A program made the position numbers and the translations under genes. A DNA stretch of 64,000 nt from Opeltia flavorubescens (lineage: Eukaryota; Ascomycota; Lecanoromycetes; Teloschistales; Teloschistaceae). The notes beneath the pieces are model-generated. The model was not told the origin of the DNA and did no database searches. It saw only the letters and a list, made by a program, of their open reading frames with translations. Every line of letters begins with the position of its first letter. Position 1 is the first letter of the stretch. Shown piece after piece: positions 44,201 to 55,780 of the stretch. The stretch covers positions 1,264,969 to 1,328,968 of the forward strand of contig KE546966.1 of assembly GCA_000442125.1 (NCBI GenBank). Direction: 5' to 3'.

Positions 44201-47200
44201 GGCGAGGGTTGACTCAAAGACCTCTCGAATCACAACCTCCGTAGACGTCGAGGCGGTTGTCGATGTCGTTGTGCTGATAGTCGAGACAGAAGTGATGATC
44301 TCTACCGTGGTCTCCGATATCAAGATCTCACAAGATGTTGTGTGCTCATGCTTCCTGTGTGACTTGAACCATCCCCAGCACTTCTTGAAGACCGATACAG
44401 CGATGTAGAGTAGACTGATCTCGCGCATGAGCTGTCCGATGACCTTCAACTTCAAGAAGATGGTCTCGGATTCGAAGTCGAACTCTTCGTATTCGGCCCA
44501 AATGCAGATAAGGACATTGGCGGCTTCTTCGTGTCGTTTGCGGCGGCGGAGGAAGTGGACATACTCAATGACAATGTCGATGGTATGGATATGGATATCT
44601 ACCCCATGGTGATGATGAGAGTGGTGGCATTGCTCTGTAAGGCGCCTCCACAACATCACGAATAGTTCTTCTGCCATCAGGAACTCTCCATGTTCTTCGT
44701 AAGACCTTGCAAGCTCGATTGTCATACGGATACGACGGATGTCCCAGATCTCGAGCTCAGTGACAACGTCGAAAATGCCATTGGCGTATTCGGTGATGTC
44801 TTTCTCCTTATCATCCTTCTTGAGGACGATAGTCAGCTGCTCGGAAATGCTTGTCTCCTCCTATACGTTTATCAATTAGCCTTCTAACTTGCCTCGATAG
44901 GACTAAAAATTAATTCTGGGGCCTGTGAAAGACCGATACGGAAAGCTTCGCGTACCTTTGAACCTTTGCCAAATCGTACAATCATAATCTCCTGCAATTC
45001 CCTCCAAATAGTTTCGGCCTTGTGCTCTTCATGAATGTCAACATAAAGTTGAGCCAGCATCTTGTAATAACGGATTACTAAATCGTGAGTCTTTCCATGT
45101 TGATGCTTGTATGTTTCAATGACATAAATTAATGTCTCTTCTTTCCAAGTAGCTGTCTCGGTCCTGGACGTGATTTTGAGGCTTTCAATAACAGTCAAGA
45201 AGGTGGTTAAGCAGGCGATGGTGAACGTATGACGCTTGCGAAGCACATGCTGGCTGACCTTTGAGGCACGGTAAAAACACGCACCGGCCTCAGCGACTTG
45301 CCCCCTGTTCCTAAAGGCATTACCACAGACTATGAGACCTTGAAGAACAGATCGGTGGTTTTGTGTCAGCACTTCCTGACGGATCCGCAAAGCCAGATCA
45401 TACGAGTGAGTTGTATTGGTGCTGGTTGCAGCAGCATCCCAACATCCCCATTCAAGCAAAGGCAGCTGTGAAGAAGCTGGGAAGATGGCTTTGAAATCAG
45501 ACGTCAGCTGGAGATTGCCGTTGGCCTGATACAAAGAGGAGTATTTGAAGTGGTAGAGCCAGTTGCTCACGACGTAGTCCAACAGAGCGTACTTGGTGAA
45601 GAGCTTCTGGATGTCCGAATCTTCCATCATATCGAACGTGGGGTCGTTGATTTTGGTAAGATGGAAGTGGCAGTAAGCAAGTAATCGCATGGTCAGTTCA
45701 GTCTGGGCATCACGCTTGTTTCTCAATCTCTTTCCCTCGGTTTGAATGCTGACCATATACTGTCGGATGAGCGAATGACGGAAACGGACGAACCCATCTT
45801 GCTGAGTGACAAATGGACTCAGAATGGTGAGCGTATCGTTGATGGTCGTCATATCGCGGTCCACGAATGTCTTCCGAGCAAGGTCGACCTGATACAAGAG
45901 TCTAATTTCACCAATAGTGAGTGGCCTGTTCGCCAGAAGCATCCAAGATAGAAGCAAATGCACATCGGGTTTGGCAAGATCCATGGTAGATATCAATTTC
46001 GCAATCGTCTCATCCACATTCTTCAAAGATTCAACCGTATGTTTCAAAGTCTTCTCAAAACCTTCATAGGTCGACTCCCTCTTTAGAAGAAATGTACTTA
46101 AAATAGCCCAGAGAAAGCTACCTTTGCCTGCATGTAGTAGCTGCTCAACAATCTTTTCTCTGGCATGTTCGTTCAGATGGCCAATGGGTTGGTAATGCTC
46201 GAATAAACCGTCGATGACCAGACGGAGATCTTCATGGGTATGACCGCTGGTGATGGCAAAGTCGCGCATCTTCCCGTGACTAGGTTTTGATGCGGAACCA
46301 CGTGAGCTGAGAATGGCTTGAACATTATGGTGCTTTGCTGCAATTGAAGACAACTGGTTGATCGTCTTGGTGATGTGCTGCTGGCCACCCTCCAGTCCAT
46401 CCAAGCCATCAACGATAATCATGAGACATTCGCTACCTTGGTATTGGTCAAGGCTTGTTTCAATGCACTTCCAAAGGGACTTTTCTAGACTTTCCACATC
46501 TTTGGAAGTAGCATGCCGACGGGCTTCAACAAGGCCGTGATAGAGGTTTTTGTCGCCCACGTTCTTTTCAAGAAGCTGTAAGAGGAGGCGTTTGACGAGG
46601 GCCAGAGAAGTGGCTTCACCGGTTACATCTGGTTCTATCAAAACCGTCAGTCATCGTAACCAGGGAAACCACTCAAGCCGAATCCCCAATACGAACGCAA
46701 GGATGTGAGTAATTTCCCTACACTCAGCACAAGGCAAAGCTTAAGGCTCGATACCCAGGAGATTGGTGTGCTTACCGATTGTGCATGATAATGTATCGTG
46801 TGTCTTTTTCCCCAGAGGTCGTTGGAGACGCTCGACGATCCAGCCTGCGAGGACACTTTTTCCGCACCCAGCAGGACCTTGAATTGTCAAGACGTCGTCT
46901 CGGCTTCGCGTAAAGGCAAGAAGATGGCTCTGAAACCATTCGCAAGTAAATTCAGCACGACCACCTGCCTTGATTTCGTTTCCACCAAGGAGTTTTCTCG
47001 ATGCACGATCGCTTGGCTGAAGCCATTTCCGCACTGTCCGCATCTGTGACAGAGCTTGATGTCCCAGGGCATGCTCCCACATGGAGTTCACGATGCCGGC
47101 TTTACGTTGATCAAAGGCCGACACTTGATGACCAAAGACGGTATTGAAGTCAAAGCTGGTATCATGTCCTGAACCAAGAAGCCTGACTCGATAGTAGAGA

Positions 47201-47968
47201 CTGACATCCCGTACTAACAAAAGGAGATCGTTGAACGCGTAGCCGACTTCACGGCGAAGATACTCGGTTGCAGTGAGAAGGGTGTTACGCCGCAGAAGCA
47301 ATGAGATGGATAGGCCAAGCTTGTAAAATACGGAGAAGGTCGTTTCAAGCGCTTGGGCATTATTCGGACCAAGCTATGATCAAGTCAGTAGGGAATTTTT
47401 TTATTAGAGTATGGCTCCAGACCTGAAGTAAAGCGCGACACGCAGTCCAGATCAGTCTCGCTGCGAGTTTACTATCCGCCATGAATGAGTCCACGGTATT
47501 GGCGTAACCGGAAACCTGCAAGCTGAAGAATTCGGCCCATTTAAGAACCTTGTCCCAATGACTTCCCCGATGTGGCATATGAGTTAATCGTTCCCTTTCA
47601 ATGAACTCGAGAAAGTCTTCGATAGTTGTATGGTGGATGTGGTGATCATCGACATCGTCGAAATCCGCCACAAATCTCACACAGGTGGCATTCACTGTCT
47701 CTTTGAGAACAGTGATCTGCTGCTCAGTCGAGTACGAGGCTGTTGTTGAACGGGATTCAGACCCTGGTTATATGATTAGCCTCGTCATCTGCCTCGTGGT
47801 GTGCGATCACTCACGTCTCATACTGCTCTGATCGAACCGATACTTGGAAGAGGAGATTGACCCGTTTGCATAACCGGAAGGCTCCCTGACCTCCGGGTGC
47901 TGGTTCCGCATAGTCATATTCGACATTTCGGCGTGATTGCCATTCACACCATTGACTTTGCTGGCCAT
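41203..47968 (-). CDS. NACHT-type STAND NTPase with C-terminal TPR-like repeats
   Basis: A single gene of six exons: 47968-47815, 47763-47423, 47373-46776, 46634-44956, 44860-42077 and 42015-41203, all in phase. It gives 2122 residues. An N-terminal helical domain (RGSHWDKVLKWAEFF ... SKLAARLIWTACRALLQ|LGPNNAQALE) is followed by the NTPase core, with Walker A GPAGCGKS (about 331-338) and Walker B MIIVDGLDG (Asp at about 440). A winged-helix/ARM-like spacer then leads to about 1200 residues of TPR-like helical pairs (ALRIRQEVLTQNHRSVLQG, AVSVFKKCWGWFKSH, AISLYEEVLTHIETTKK). A Thr/Ser-rich linker lies in exon 5. STAND proteins are nucleotide-switched receptors; fungal ones act in non-self recognition and programmed cell death. 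The ligand and output here are unknown. Exon 4 ends at the GTACGC donor; a nearer GC donor was rejected because it leaves a 32-nt intron. Confidence 0.87.
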
Positions 47969-49576
47969 GATTTCTCGAGATAGGATGGTATCTGCTCGAT
48001 TTGGAACAAGTTCTGTACTATTCGATCGGTTGGGTTTGTATTTTCCTGTGACAGCTCAGCTTCAGATCAGAAAACCAGCGAGCTAATAAGAATAAGAGTA
48101 CAGTACCTGGATGAGTTCGACGGGATCGAAATCTGAAACACCATAAAAGAGAAAGGTTACAGCAGCATGAACGATGCTTCTGGTAATAGTTGTCATGCGA
48201 GATGGACATGGAGAGATGCCAGGGAAGTATTAATCATCTTAAGAGACTTTGCACACGTTACCAATGAAACAAGCGGCCCAATCTAGAACTCATAGATCTA
48301 CGCTGTGGAGACGAGTTCTTGATAGTCTCTAGATGATGCAGCTAGAAATACATCAATTATCAGAATCCTGGCCATCCAGGGAGGCCAGTCAATGCGATTA
48401 TCATTGTGGGGGTGCAAAGAATCCTGGACCGGTATCAAATTGGGTCATCACGCATGGATAGTTTTGGAGCCATCGGATGTCGGTCCATTTGATCCCTTGA
48501 CGTTGAAGCAAGATTGGCTCAGTAATTTCGGATCTCCAATCCACCATGGCTTCGGCGAGCAGGAGGCGGACGGTAAGTGGGCCGTGCTTCGCTTGTCATG
48601 AAGCATTGCAAGCTGATCATTGCATCGGAAACCCGGACCGGCACAGTTTTGAAGGCTTTGAAGGGGAAGGAGGATGAAGGTAGGCTGCTGGCGTCTGAAG
48701 TGGCGAGCTGAGATGAGGCTCTAGACCCGGTGGGGATACTGCACGGTGACTGAAACTCCAGAGGAATGGAAACGATGACTTCAGTGACACCAGTGATGGC
48801 AGCCAGTTGCAGTAATATCATTCGATAGTTTCTGCTTTAGGACGGTCAGTATGAAAAGCCAAGGTAGATCATTGGCCTGTNATTGACGAACAGGGCGATG
48901 TGGCTTACTGATCGACAGCTGAAGTCCTGAATGAAATCAAATCTTCAGTGCCAGGCGAGCCAGGGGGCCGATATCCCCGCATTGATACGCGTCAAAGCGT
49001 CGCTGTCCTTGTGCTACAGTATTGCTATGTGGTCTTCATCAAAAAAATGTTGATGGTGTCTATTCAATTACGCAAGTGGCAGGCGCGACTTTGACTGTTC
49101 TCACCAGATATCCATTCCACAACATTAACGATTAGCCACGAGGTGTCATCTTAAGAAGCTTTCAGGAGATCTGCTACCGAACCAAGGGTGTGATCCCAGG
49201 AGTTCCCAAAGCGGTAGATGGCGTACCGAGCCGTAGCTGAACCTTATCCATGCGCCTTCTTACAGCATCTTGCATGATACTAGCGACGCGACAATTGTGA
49301 AAATCTCCGATCCCTCTAGTATCCAATAGATATCATTGGTAAATAAATAGTATAGCAAATATTTCCTGTGTAACAAGAAGATCCGGTCACTCCGGCACAT
49401 CTCCCGAAGAGATCCCTACGTGGTAATCTATTCGTCGAGCCCCAAACTCCAACGTCAGGCTAAAGGTTGTATCATCAGTCTAATGCTGGACAAGATTTCT
49501 TTGTAGCCTAGCAGCGCATTCTATCCCATTCGATAAGTAAATATCGGAGTGCTCCATTGTTAATCTCGCCCCTAGT
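47969..49576. other. intergenic, nothing recognised
   Basis: About 1.6 kb with one ambiguous base at 48881. The left part should hold the NACHT-TPR promoter. Small open frames are scattered and unlike any family. Confidence 0.45.
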
Positions 49577-51181
49577 CTATGCACCACATATCTCAGTTTT
49601 GAACTCGTGTCTTATCCGCCAAGGGCAGATCAGATTGATCCATCGCTCAAATGTCTCCTCCTTCATGACAGCATTAGCAGGCCGACAAAGCACCTCTTGC
49701 CACCACTCCTCGCCAGTGAGTATAGCTGATTTGGCAAACGTGATTTTCGAAGTCAACGACAAGAAGGCCCTGGGGTTGACGGCAGTCGCAGCGCTCTCAA
49801 TGTCCATCACATTTCGAGCAAGCTCTTGTACATGAGCTTCTAGGCATGGAGCGACGCTAGAATCCAGAGCGACAATGAGCCTTTCCAGTCGCATCAGATT
49901 CATCGCGAGGACGCCGAGGACATCGTGTTGCAATTCGGACTCGGCTTGATCCATCAGCAGACGACTACACTGTATCCGACCATAAGGTACAGTGCAAGCG
50001 AGCTTTTCTTCCACTCCCAATGCCATCAACCGTGATCGATGCTCGAAAATACGAGCTCGGAGTTGATCCCTCGTCTTTCGCGAGATGTTCGGAGATTGGC
50101 GAAGGACCAGTAGGGTACTACGAGCGAGACCTGGGATGGCGCTGATGCATGCCCAGAACTTGACAAACACATCGCTGTAATATGAGAAAACAGATTTGCC
50201 CAGGACCACATTCTGGAAGAGCCGTTGCCAAGCTGGCTCTTCTAGAAAGCAGGGAACAGCATCGAGCGTGGCTTCGGTGATGATTGGACCCGCTTGGGCA
50301 AGGAACAAGGCCTTCTCAAAGTTGGTCTTGTACCGTTCCGGGCCTCGGAGCCGGATCAGATTGGCTGCGCCAGCGGCATGCAAAGTCCAGGAGTCAAACC
50401 GCTCGGTATCGAGCAACTGAAAGATTGACAGGATTTCTGTCGCACAGAGTACATCGGCCTCCATGCGTTGAACGGGATCATCTATGGCTGCTTGGAGACT
50501 TTTGACCGCCTTGCAGTAAAGCATGAGGACACGATCGTTCGGATTTCCAGGACTGGCAACCCACTGTCGTGCGCGGGCAGCTACGCAGCAAAGTGCGTCA
50601 TCCAAACACTTGGTGTGGCCGTATCGCCATGGCATGTAGGTAAAGTAGGACCACTGGCGAGAGCGCAGGATATCCCGAAGGCAAGAAGGTTTATCTTGGA
50701 GCTGTTCTGCGGTCGCGCGTCCAACGTGAAGGGCGGTCAATGCTGAAAGATCAAGGACGTCAAAATCATAGCGTATCCTCATCGCCTCATACCCTGTACT
50801 CGACGGACTCGTAGGTATGTAGCTTGCTGATACATATTTCGCGGTATGAACCTGGCCATAGCTGGCTAGCTTGAGGTTTCCTTCACGCTTCACCATTGCC
50901 TGGATGAGGTTAAGTCTCTTCTGTGGTGGTGGACTCTCATCATCGATGGTATCTCGCGGCTTTCCTATTTTGGGCTCGGTCTCCTCACGCGCTACGACAG
51001 TCGTAACAATAGGATACTGACGACGATTACGCATTCCCAACTTTCCCTGCCGTTTCCGCTCCGCGAGAGCGTTATGCATAGCCTGCTTACGGATTTTGGT
51101 CCGTATGCTGGGGCTTCCAGGTCTGCGTCCGTCGAGCGAATTGATCCATGTGAAGGAAGAAGGTTGGATTACAGAGGCCAT
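49577..51181 (-). CDS. fungal transcription-factor-like protein lacking a DNA-binding finger
   Basis: A 534-residue single-exon protein. Residues 1-45 read MASVIQPSSFTWINSLDGRR ... IRTKIRKQAMHNALAERKRQGKLG. The F-x-(F/W)-I-N start plus a basic R/K run is shared by fungal proteins related to C6-type regulators but without a zinc cluster. From about residue 130 the helical domain resembles the fungal-specific transcription-factor (Fungal_trans_2-like) middle region: LDDALCCVAARARQWVASP, YCKAVKSLQAAIDDP, TEILSIFQLLDTE, WTLHAAGAANLIRLRGP. No CX2CX6C pattern is present. It may be a cofactor or a degenerate regulator; the target genes are unknown. Confidence 0.75.
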   Translation of the reverse strand: MASVIQPSSFTWINSLDGRRPGSPSIRTKIRKQAMHNALAERKRQGKLGMRNRRQYPIVTTVVAREETEPKIGKPRDTIDDESPPPQKRLNLIQAMVKREGNLKLASYGQVHTAKYVSASYIPTSPSSTGYEAMRIRYDFDVLDLSALTALHVGRATAEQLQDKPSCLRDILRSRQWSYFTYMPWRYGHTKCLDDALCCVAARARQWVASPGNPNDRVLMLYCKAVKSLQAAIDDPVQRMEADVLCATEILSIFQLLDTERFDSWTLHAAGAANLIRLRGPERYKTNFEKALFLAQAGPIITEATLDAVPCFLEEPAWQRLFQNVVLGKSVFSYYSDVFVKFWACISAIPGLARSTLLVLRQSPNISRKTRDQLRARIFEHRSRLMALGVEEKLACTVPYGRIQCSRLLMDQAESELQHDVLGVLAMNLMRLERLIVALDSSVAPCLEAHVQELARNVMDIESAATAVNPRAFLSLTSKITFAKSAILTGEEWWQEVLCRPANAVMKEETFERWINLICPWRIRHEFKTEICGA

Positions 51182-52937
51182 AATTCACGAAATCGGTAAC
51201 AAAATGGAAGAAATCAGAAAATATTTGGTTCCAAAAGCCATGGACGCTCTAATGAGACGGAGAAGGAGGCGGGAGGAGCCTGATCACCAGCCTGGATGCC
51301 TCCATAGGCAGATGGATTAGCTGCATCGGCGGCAGGTGAGATATCTCGGAGGTCTACAAGCCATCGGATCTTCAAGGTCGACCGTGACTCATGCCCCACT
51401 TGGGTATAGTAGATTATGCACCAAGCTTATCAACGTGAAAATCGACTTCACGAATGACTTACAAATAGGCTTGGCGAGAATATCATCGAATAGCAAGCTA
51501 ACGCCGGTCTCCAAGTTGAAAGCTGATGGCTCACCTGCATGTCGAACAATGCTTTCCGGGACTTCAGCACGTGGAACCCCTTGCGTTTTGCCGCATCGTG
51601 ACACCCATTGTTTTAGGGGGCTGTAGATAAGTGGTTGATGGATACTCAGGTGTCAGAAGCAAACTGCACTGGACTGGAGACTAGACATTGACATGATTCA
51701 ATACAGATAATAGAGGTGATAATAATGATTGTCGTTGAAATTAGAAATTGGTTATTGCGTTCTCGGCGAATATGTTTTGGCCATAAAATTAAGCTTGACG
51801 TAAGCCTCGGGCGATTTTGCGGTCCGATGTCTTTAGACTATCAACATGAGCATCTCTAGGCGTCCGATGAAGAGAGCCTTGACACTTGTTTCTCCTGTCC
51901 ACTTCAGCTCTCCCGAAACGTAGATGATAGAAGGTCACAAATAGATATCAGCCTGGCTCATTTCAACGGTGTTTAATTCGATACAATTTTACACTTTTCT
52001 ACCTTAATGACGCCATGATCGGAGCAAGTGTTGTTCAATTCGAATACATGTACCGACCAGGAGCCCAAAACGGTGTGCTAAGTAGTTATTGTTCAAAAGT
52101 CTACCATTATCTGGTTTGCGAAGCGTCTCGAGAGTCTCCAGGCCAGATTTAGACTGAGGGTTGGATCGCAATTGTGAGGCTTTTTTCACATCCTGATCAA
52201 GGTCCAGATATATTCCTGAATGTTTTTGCGGTGGAAATGGTAGCTATTCTATTAGATGTCTTGCTTTTAAATTGCATTGATCCGCCGGTAGTCTGGATCT
52301 ATCAATTGATTGATATCATCCCAAAGAGTTAAAGCAGGTAATTTCTTAGATGACTCGATCACGTCGTATTCAAAAGCTAGGAGACCCGACTCGCCCAAGT
52401 CATAATCCATGTAGTAGTGATGAGCTAAATGAACAATCTAGAATAATAGAAAACCAAGAAAGACGCGGTACGACAAATATATAAGAGCAGGACGGAGTCG
52501 ATGCCTCCAGCCTCGCCAAACCGCAATTATTGGTCGATTGCTATAAGGCTGTGTCTCCCCGTACTTTGGCTCAAGCGAAACGAGGATCGGACTAGCAATG
52601 ATTAGACATAGTTGAACTCTCTCAATAATTCAGGGAGGCAATCATACACTGTCGAGTAGAGGATATTTCCCTGTGATCAATTTTCTTAGTCACGCTACAG
52701 ATTTTATGGATCGGCCTCTCTTGTTTTGCCTTTGAGTGACCAAAGCACGTGCTAGCGTGCCGCCGAGACTTCCAGTTATGCAAGTCGTCAGCAATAGGTG
52801 TATCTTCAACAGGCAGCAGGGCTGGGACACTAATCCAGAACCATAATGGACTCGGATTTCGGTATTTACGAGATGATGAGACATGGAAGTTTTTAACATG
52901 TATATTAAAACGCCTATGCAATCAGATATCTCATCTT
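51182..52937. other. intergenic, nothing recognised
   Basis: About 1.75 kb of AT-rich DNA between two minus-strand genes. A TATATAAG motif near 52480 precedes only a 34-codon plus-strand frame without recognisable content. No repeat structure is seen. Confidence 0.45.
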
Positions 52938-53912
52938 TCAAAGTATATACAACATCGCGGCAAACGACGCAAGACCCAAGAATACCATCTGCACACCCAA
53001 CGCATCCACTCCACTGCCCGCACTGGCTGCCCCTCCACTTCCCGGAGCGACAGCAGTCGGCACAGGAGCCGACCTCGAAGTCGTACTCGTCGGCGTTGTC
53101 CTAGTAGTTGGCTGACTTCCGGGACTCGGTGTTAACGTTTCCGGTGTTCTCGTGCTTGACGCTGCAACACCGTTGATGGCGGTGAATTCGCCCCCGCTCG
53201 ACGATGCAAACGCTGTCGAAAACGCCTGCTCTTCCGAGAGAGACCCGCAAGGTGTACTGGCAGCATCATCCGAGCCAATTGTCAGGTACGTGTACGCCTC
53301 GTAATCGCTGGTGTAAAGGACATCGAGGCATGAGCTGTAAGGGATGTCGAAGGCGCTAGGTGCATAGCTGTTGCCCGAGTAGCAGATGCATGATGCTTGT
53401 TCCTCCCAGTAGTAGGAGGTGCCGAAGCCAGGGGTTTGGGAGGCACAATTGTCGAACTTGCTGATGAAGGACGAGCAATCGGGATTTGCAGTCAAAAGGT
53501 ATGGGGTGGTATAGGCGGAGGAACCAGTATAGGTGTAGCTGTAATCACTATAGTCATAGGTGGATGTAGGGACATCGTAATTATAGCCAGTGTAGGAGGT
53601 GTAGTCGTTATCGTAGCTGTCGAAGCTTGAATAGTAGGAGCTGGAGCCAACATTTTCTTCGATGCAATTGGCGATATCGAGATTGCTCGACAAATCGCAG
53701 CATGCTGGGATTGCTGGGTCTACAGAATTGCAGGCGTCGCAGACATAATCAATGCAGTCTGATAGCGTCGTGCCGATGGATGAGCATTCTGAATTAATGT
53801 TGTTGCAGCCTTGCCGCTTCAGGAATGCATGATATTTCGGCTTGATTGCGGTCGCAGTGGAGGTTAGGATAGTGATAACGGCAATGCCGCTGGAGATGGA
53901 AGTGGAACGCAT
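52938..53912 (-). CDS. GPI-anchored Cys/Tyr-rich cell-surface protein
   Basis: A 324-residue single-exon protein. The first 22 residues form a signal peptide (MRSTSISSGIAVITILTSTATA). The mature part has two Cys-rich portions: C-x-(5-7)-C spacing with CIDYVCDACNSVDPAIPACCD at about 50-75, and CSSFISKFDNCASQ...CICYSGN at about 150-190. Between them lies a Tyr/Ser/Asp-rich stretch (residues about 90-140) with many Y-D-Y and Y-S-Y units. A Ser/Thr/Pro-rich stalk and a small-residue omega region (GSGGAASAGSG) follow. The terminal hydrophobic helix (VQMVFLGLASFAAMLYIL) completes a GPI signal. It is expected at the plasma membrane or cell wall. The start ATG at 53912 fits the signal peptide; an upstream in-frame extension has no ATG. 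Confidence 0.82.
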   Translation of the reverse strand: MRSTSISSGIAVITILTSTATAIKPKYHAFLKRQGCNNINSECSSIGTTLSDCIDYVCDACNSVDPAIPACCDLSSNLDIANCIEENVGSSSYYSSFDSYDNDYTSYTGYNYDVPTSTYDYSDYSYTYTGSSAYTTPYLLTANPDCSSFISKFDNCASQTPGFGTSYYWEEQASCICYSGNSYAPSAFDIPYSSCLDVLYTSDYEAYTYLTIGSDDAASTPCGSLSEEQAFSTAFASSSGGEFTAINGVAASSTRTPETLTPSPGSQPTTRTTPTSTTSRSAPVPTAVAPGSGGAASAGSGVDALGVQMVFLGLASFAAMLYIL

Positions 53913-55780
53913 GACTGAGGGAAACGCGAGAAATGGGTATATGGTAATTGCGTGGAAAACCAATTGAAAAGCCCGGAGGAAAAAACGGCGACAACGACAG
54001 CAACAGCTCGAAGGGCGAACATGACTCCTCCATATATAATGATATGAAGACGAGGCTGAAGAGTAATTTCGTTGATCTGCGAGCCAAGAGAATCCTACAG
54101 AGCTACCTACTACCTAGACTAGCATTCTAGCCCGTCCAGAGTTCTTTGGAGTCATCTGCGGTCTGAAGAGCAAATGATGGAAGAGATCCAACACGCCAGA
54201 GCTGTGCAGTAACTGCAAGAGACCGACGCCATTTCTTAGAAGAGACACAGCCGGTAGCGAAGTAGCACACAGCCTTTGAGCAGGCCCAGCACGTTCTCTG
54301 GGGTCATGGCATGGACTGCAGCCTTGTCGTGAGCTTTCACAAGATGGTCAAGCGAGAATGGGAAAGTCAAAGAAAACAAAGCTGCAGGTAGTGGCCGAGA
54401 CCAGGTCGAAAACAGTCAAAGTCAAATGAGTTGGGGGCGAAAGGATGCAAATGAGGTCCAGGTTGAACCAATCGCATGGAGCGAAAAAGAGCACTGCCTG
54501 CCAACGCTATCGTTGCCAAGACACCAAGCGAGTTCTGCACAGGCTACCCTGCTCTTTCTGACCATCAACTCTCTGCCAGAGAGTCTCTGGCGGTGCACAC
54601 CGGGGAAGCTGTTGGAGAAGGCCGATCGATAAATCTAATGTTTCAGAGTTTAGACTTTTGAAAAGAGATCTATGACAACAAGGCTAAGCAACAACGCCGT
54701 TTCTATACATAGATATGCTTATCACAATCGCTGTCATACTTCGTACTTGCCAATCGGGAACAAATTTGTGATACAGCCTCATCGTGTTGTATCCTGCGAT
54801 AAGGTCTCTTGGCAGATGCAGTCTACCAACTTGATCGCGGGCAACGCTAAATGCTGGCATAGCAAGTGGCAGGTTTTTGATCTATTTGAGGTAGTGACAC
54901 GAGAAATCGGAAGTGCATCACGGTTCGGGGCCGAAATGTGCTTGGTTTCCCAGAATCAATGCATTTGATACAATCATGATCAAGATCTTACACTCGTCAC
55001 CACCATTGCTGACCAAGGACGTCCTCTCATACAGTCTGGGTGTACCAAATGGATACATCTTCATCTACTGCATTGCCAATAATGTCAGAAACAACTCATA
55101 CGGTACATCATCGTATGCAGTAAAGGATTTATGGCATCACTTCGCGGCATTCCTGAATCCCATTGTCATAAGGCTTAGGAGGGCACCTTTCCTTTTCCGC
55201 AAAGCACTACTCGCTTAGTCCGCATCGAGAAGAAATGAGAAAGCTTACTTGCACGATCCCAACACCTGGTTCTTCAGAAACGATTGATGGGATAGGAAAG
55301 CGGTAGCAATCACCTCATCCAAGACAATGGAGTGTTTAATGGTTGAGTACGAGCGAAGCTGAGGACTGGAGGGCCACACCATAGAATCTTGTCCGGAAGC
55401 TATCACACAATACAAAGCTTGGAGTAGATTACATCTAACATCTCAGTTTGTTTGACAAAGAATGGTGGTGAAGCTAGAAATGATAGAGCTATCAGGACGT
55501 CGGAAATTGAGAGATACGATTTTGGTCATGCTTGAGAAACCCGAGTCAAGATAGCCGCGCGGGCCGATCCAGGCCAATGACGACTTCCGATGTCGCCCGA
55601 TTAACTAATGTATGTCAAAAGTAGCATGTAAGCGGTACACAACAAGATGCTCGCGTAGTAAGCCAGACTCATGATTACGATATGTTAGCGACGGTCTCGT
55701 GTATAAGACCGTTGCAAGCCCTCGGTACCAGCTCTTTCTCTAGATCAATCATATTAAGCTGTCGGCGAAGGATGGGTTCA
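53913..55780. other. divergent intergenic region, nothing recognised
   Basis: About 1.87 kb between the GPI-protein and aminotransferase start codons. Open frames are short and lack family features. It presumably contains both promoters. Confidence 0.45.

Noticed and set aside
44861-44892. GC-AG intron of 32 nt in the NACHT-TPR gene
   Set aside because: A canonical GTACGC donor at 44955 with the same acceptor gives a normal 95-nt intron and a smoother protein (GKGSK followed by EETSISEQL).
48018-48821. Short frames upstream of the NACHT-TPR gene
   Set aside because: None has recognisable content. Some may be 5'-leader sequence of the NACHT-TPR transcript.
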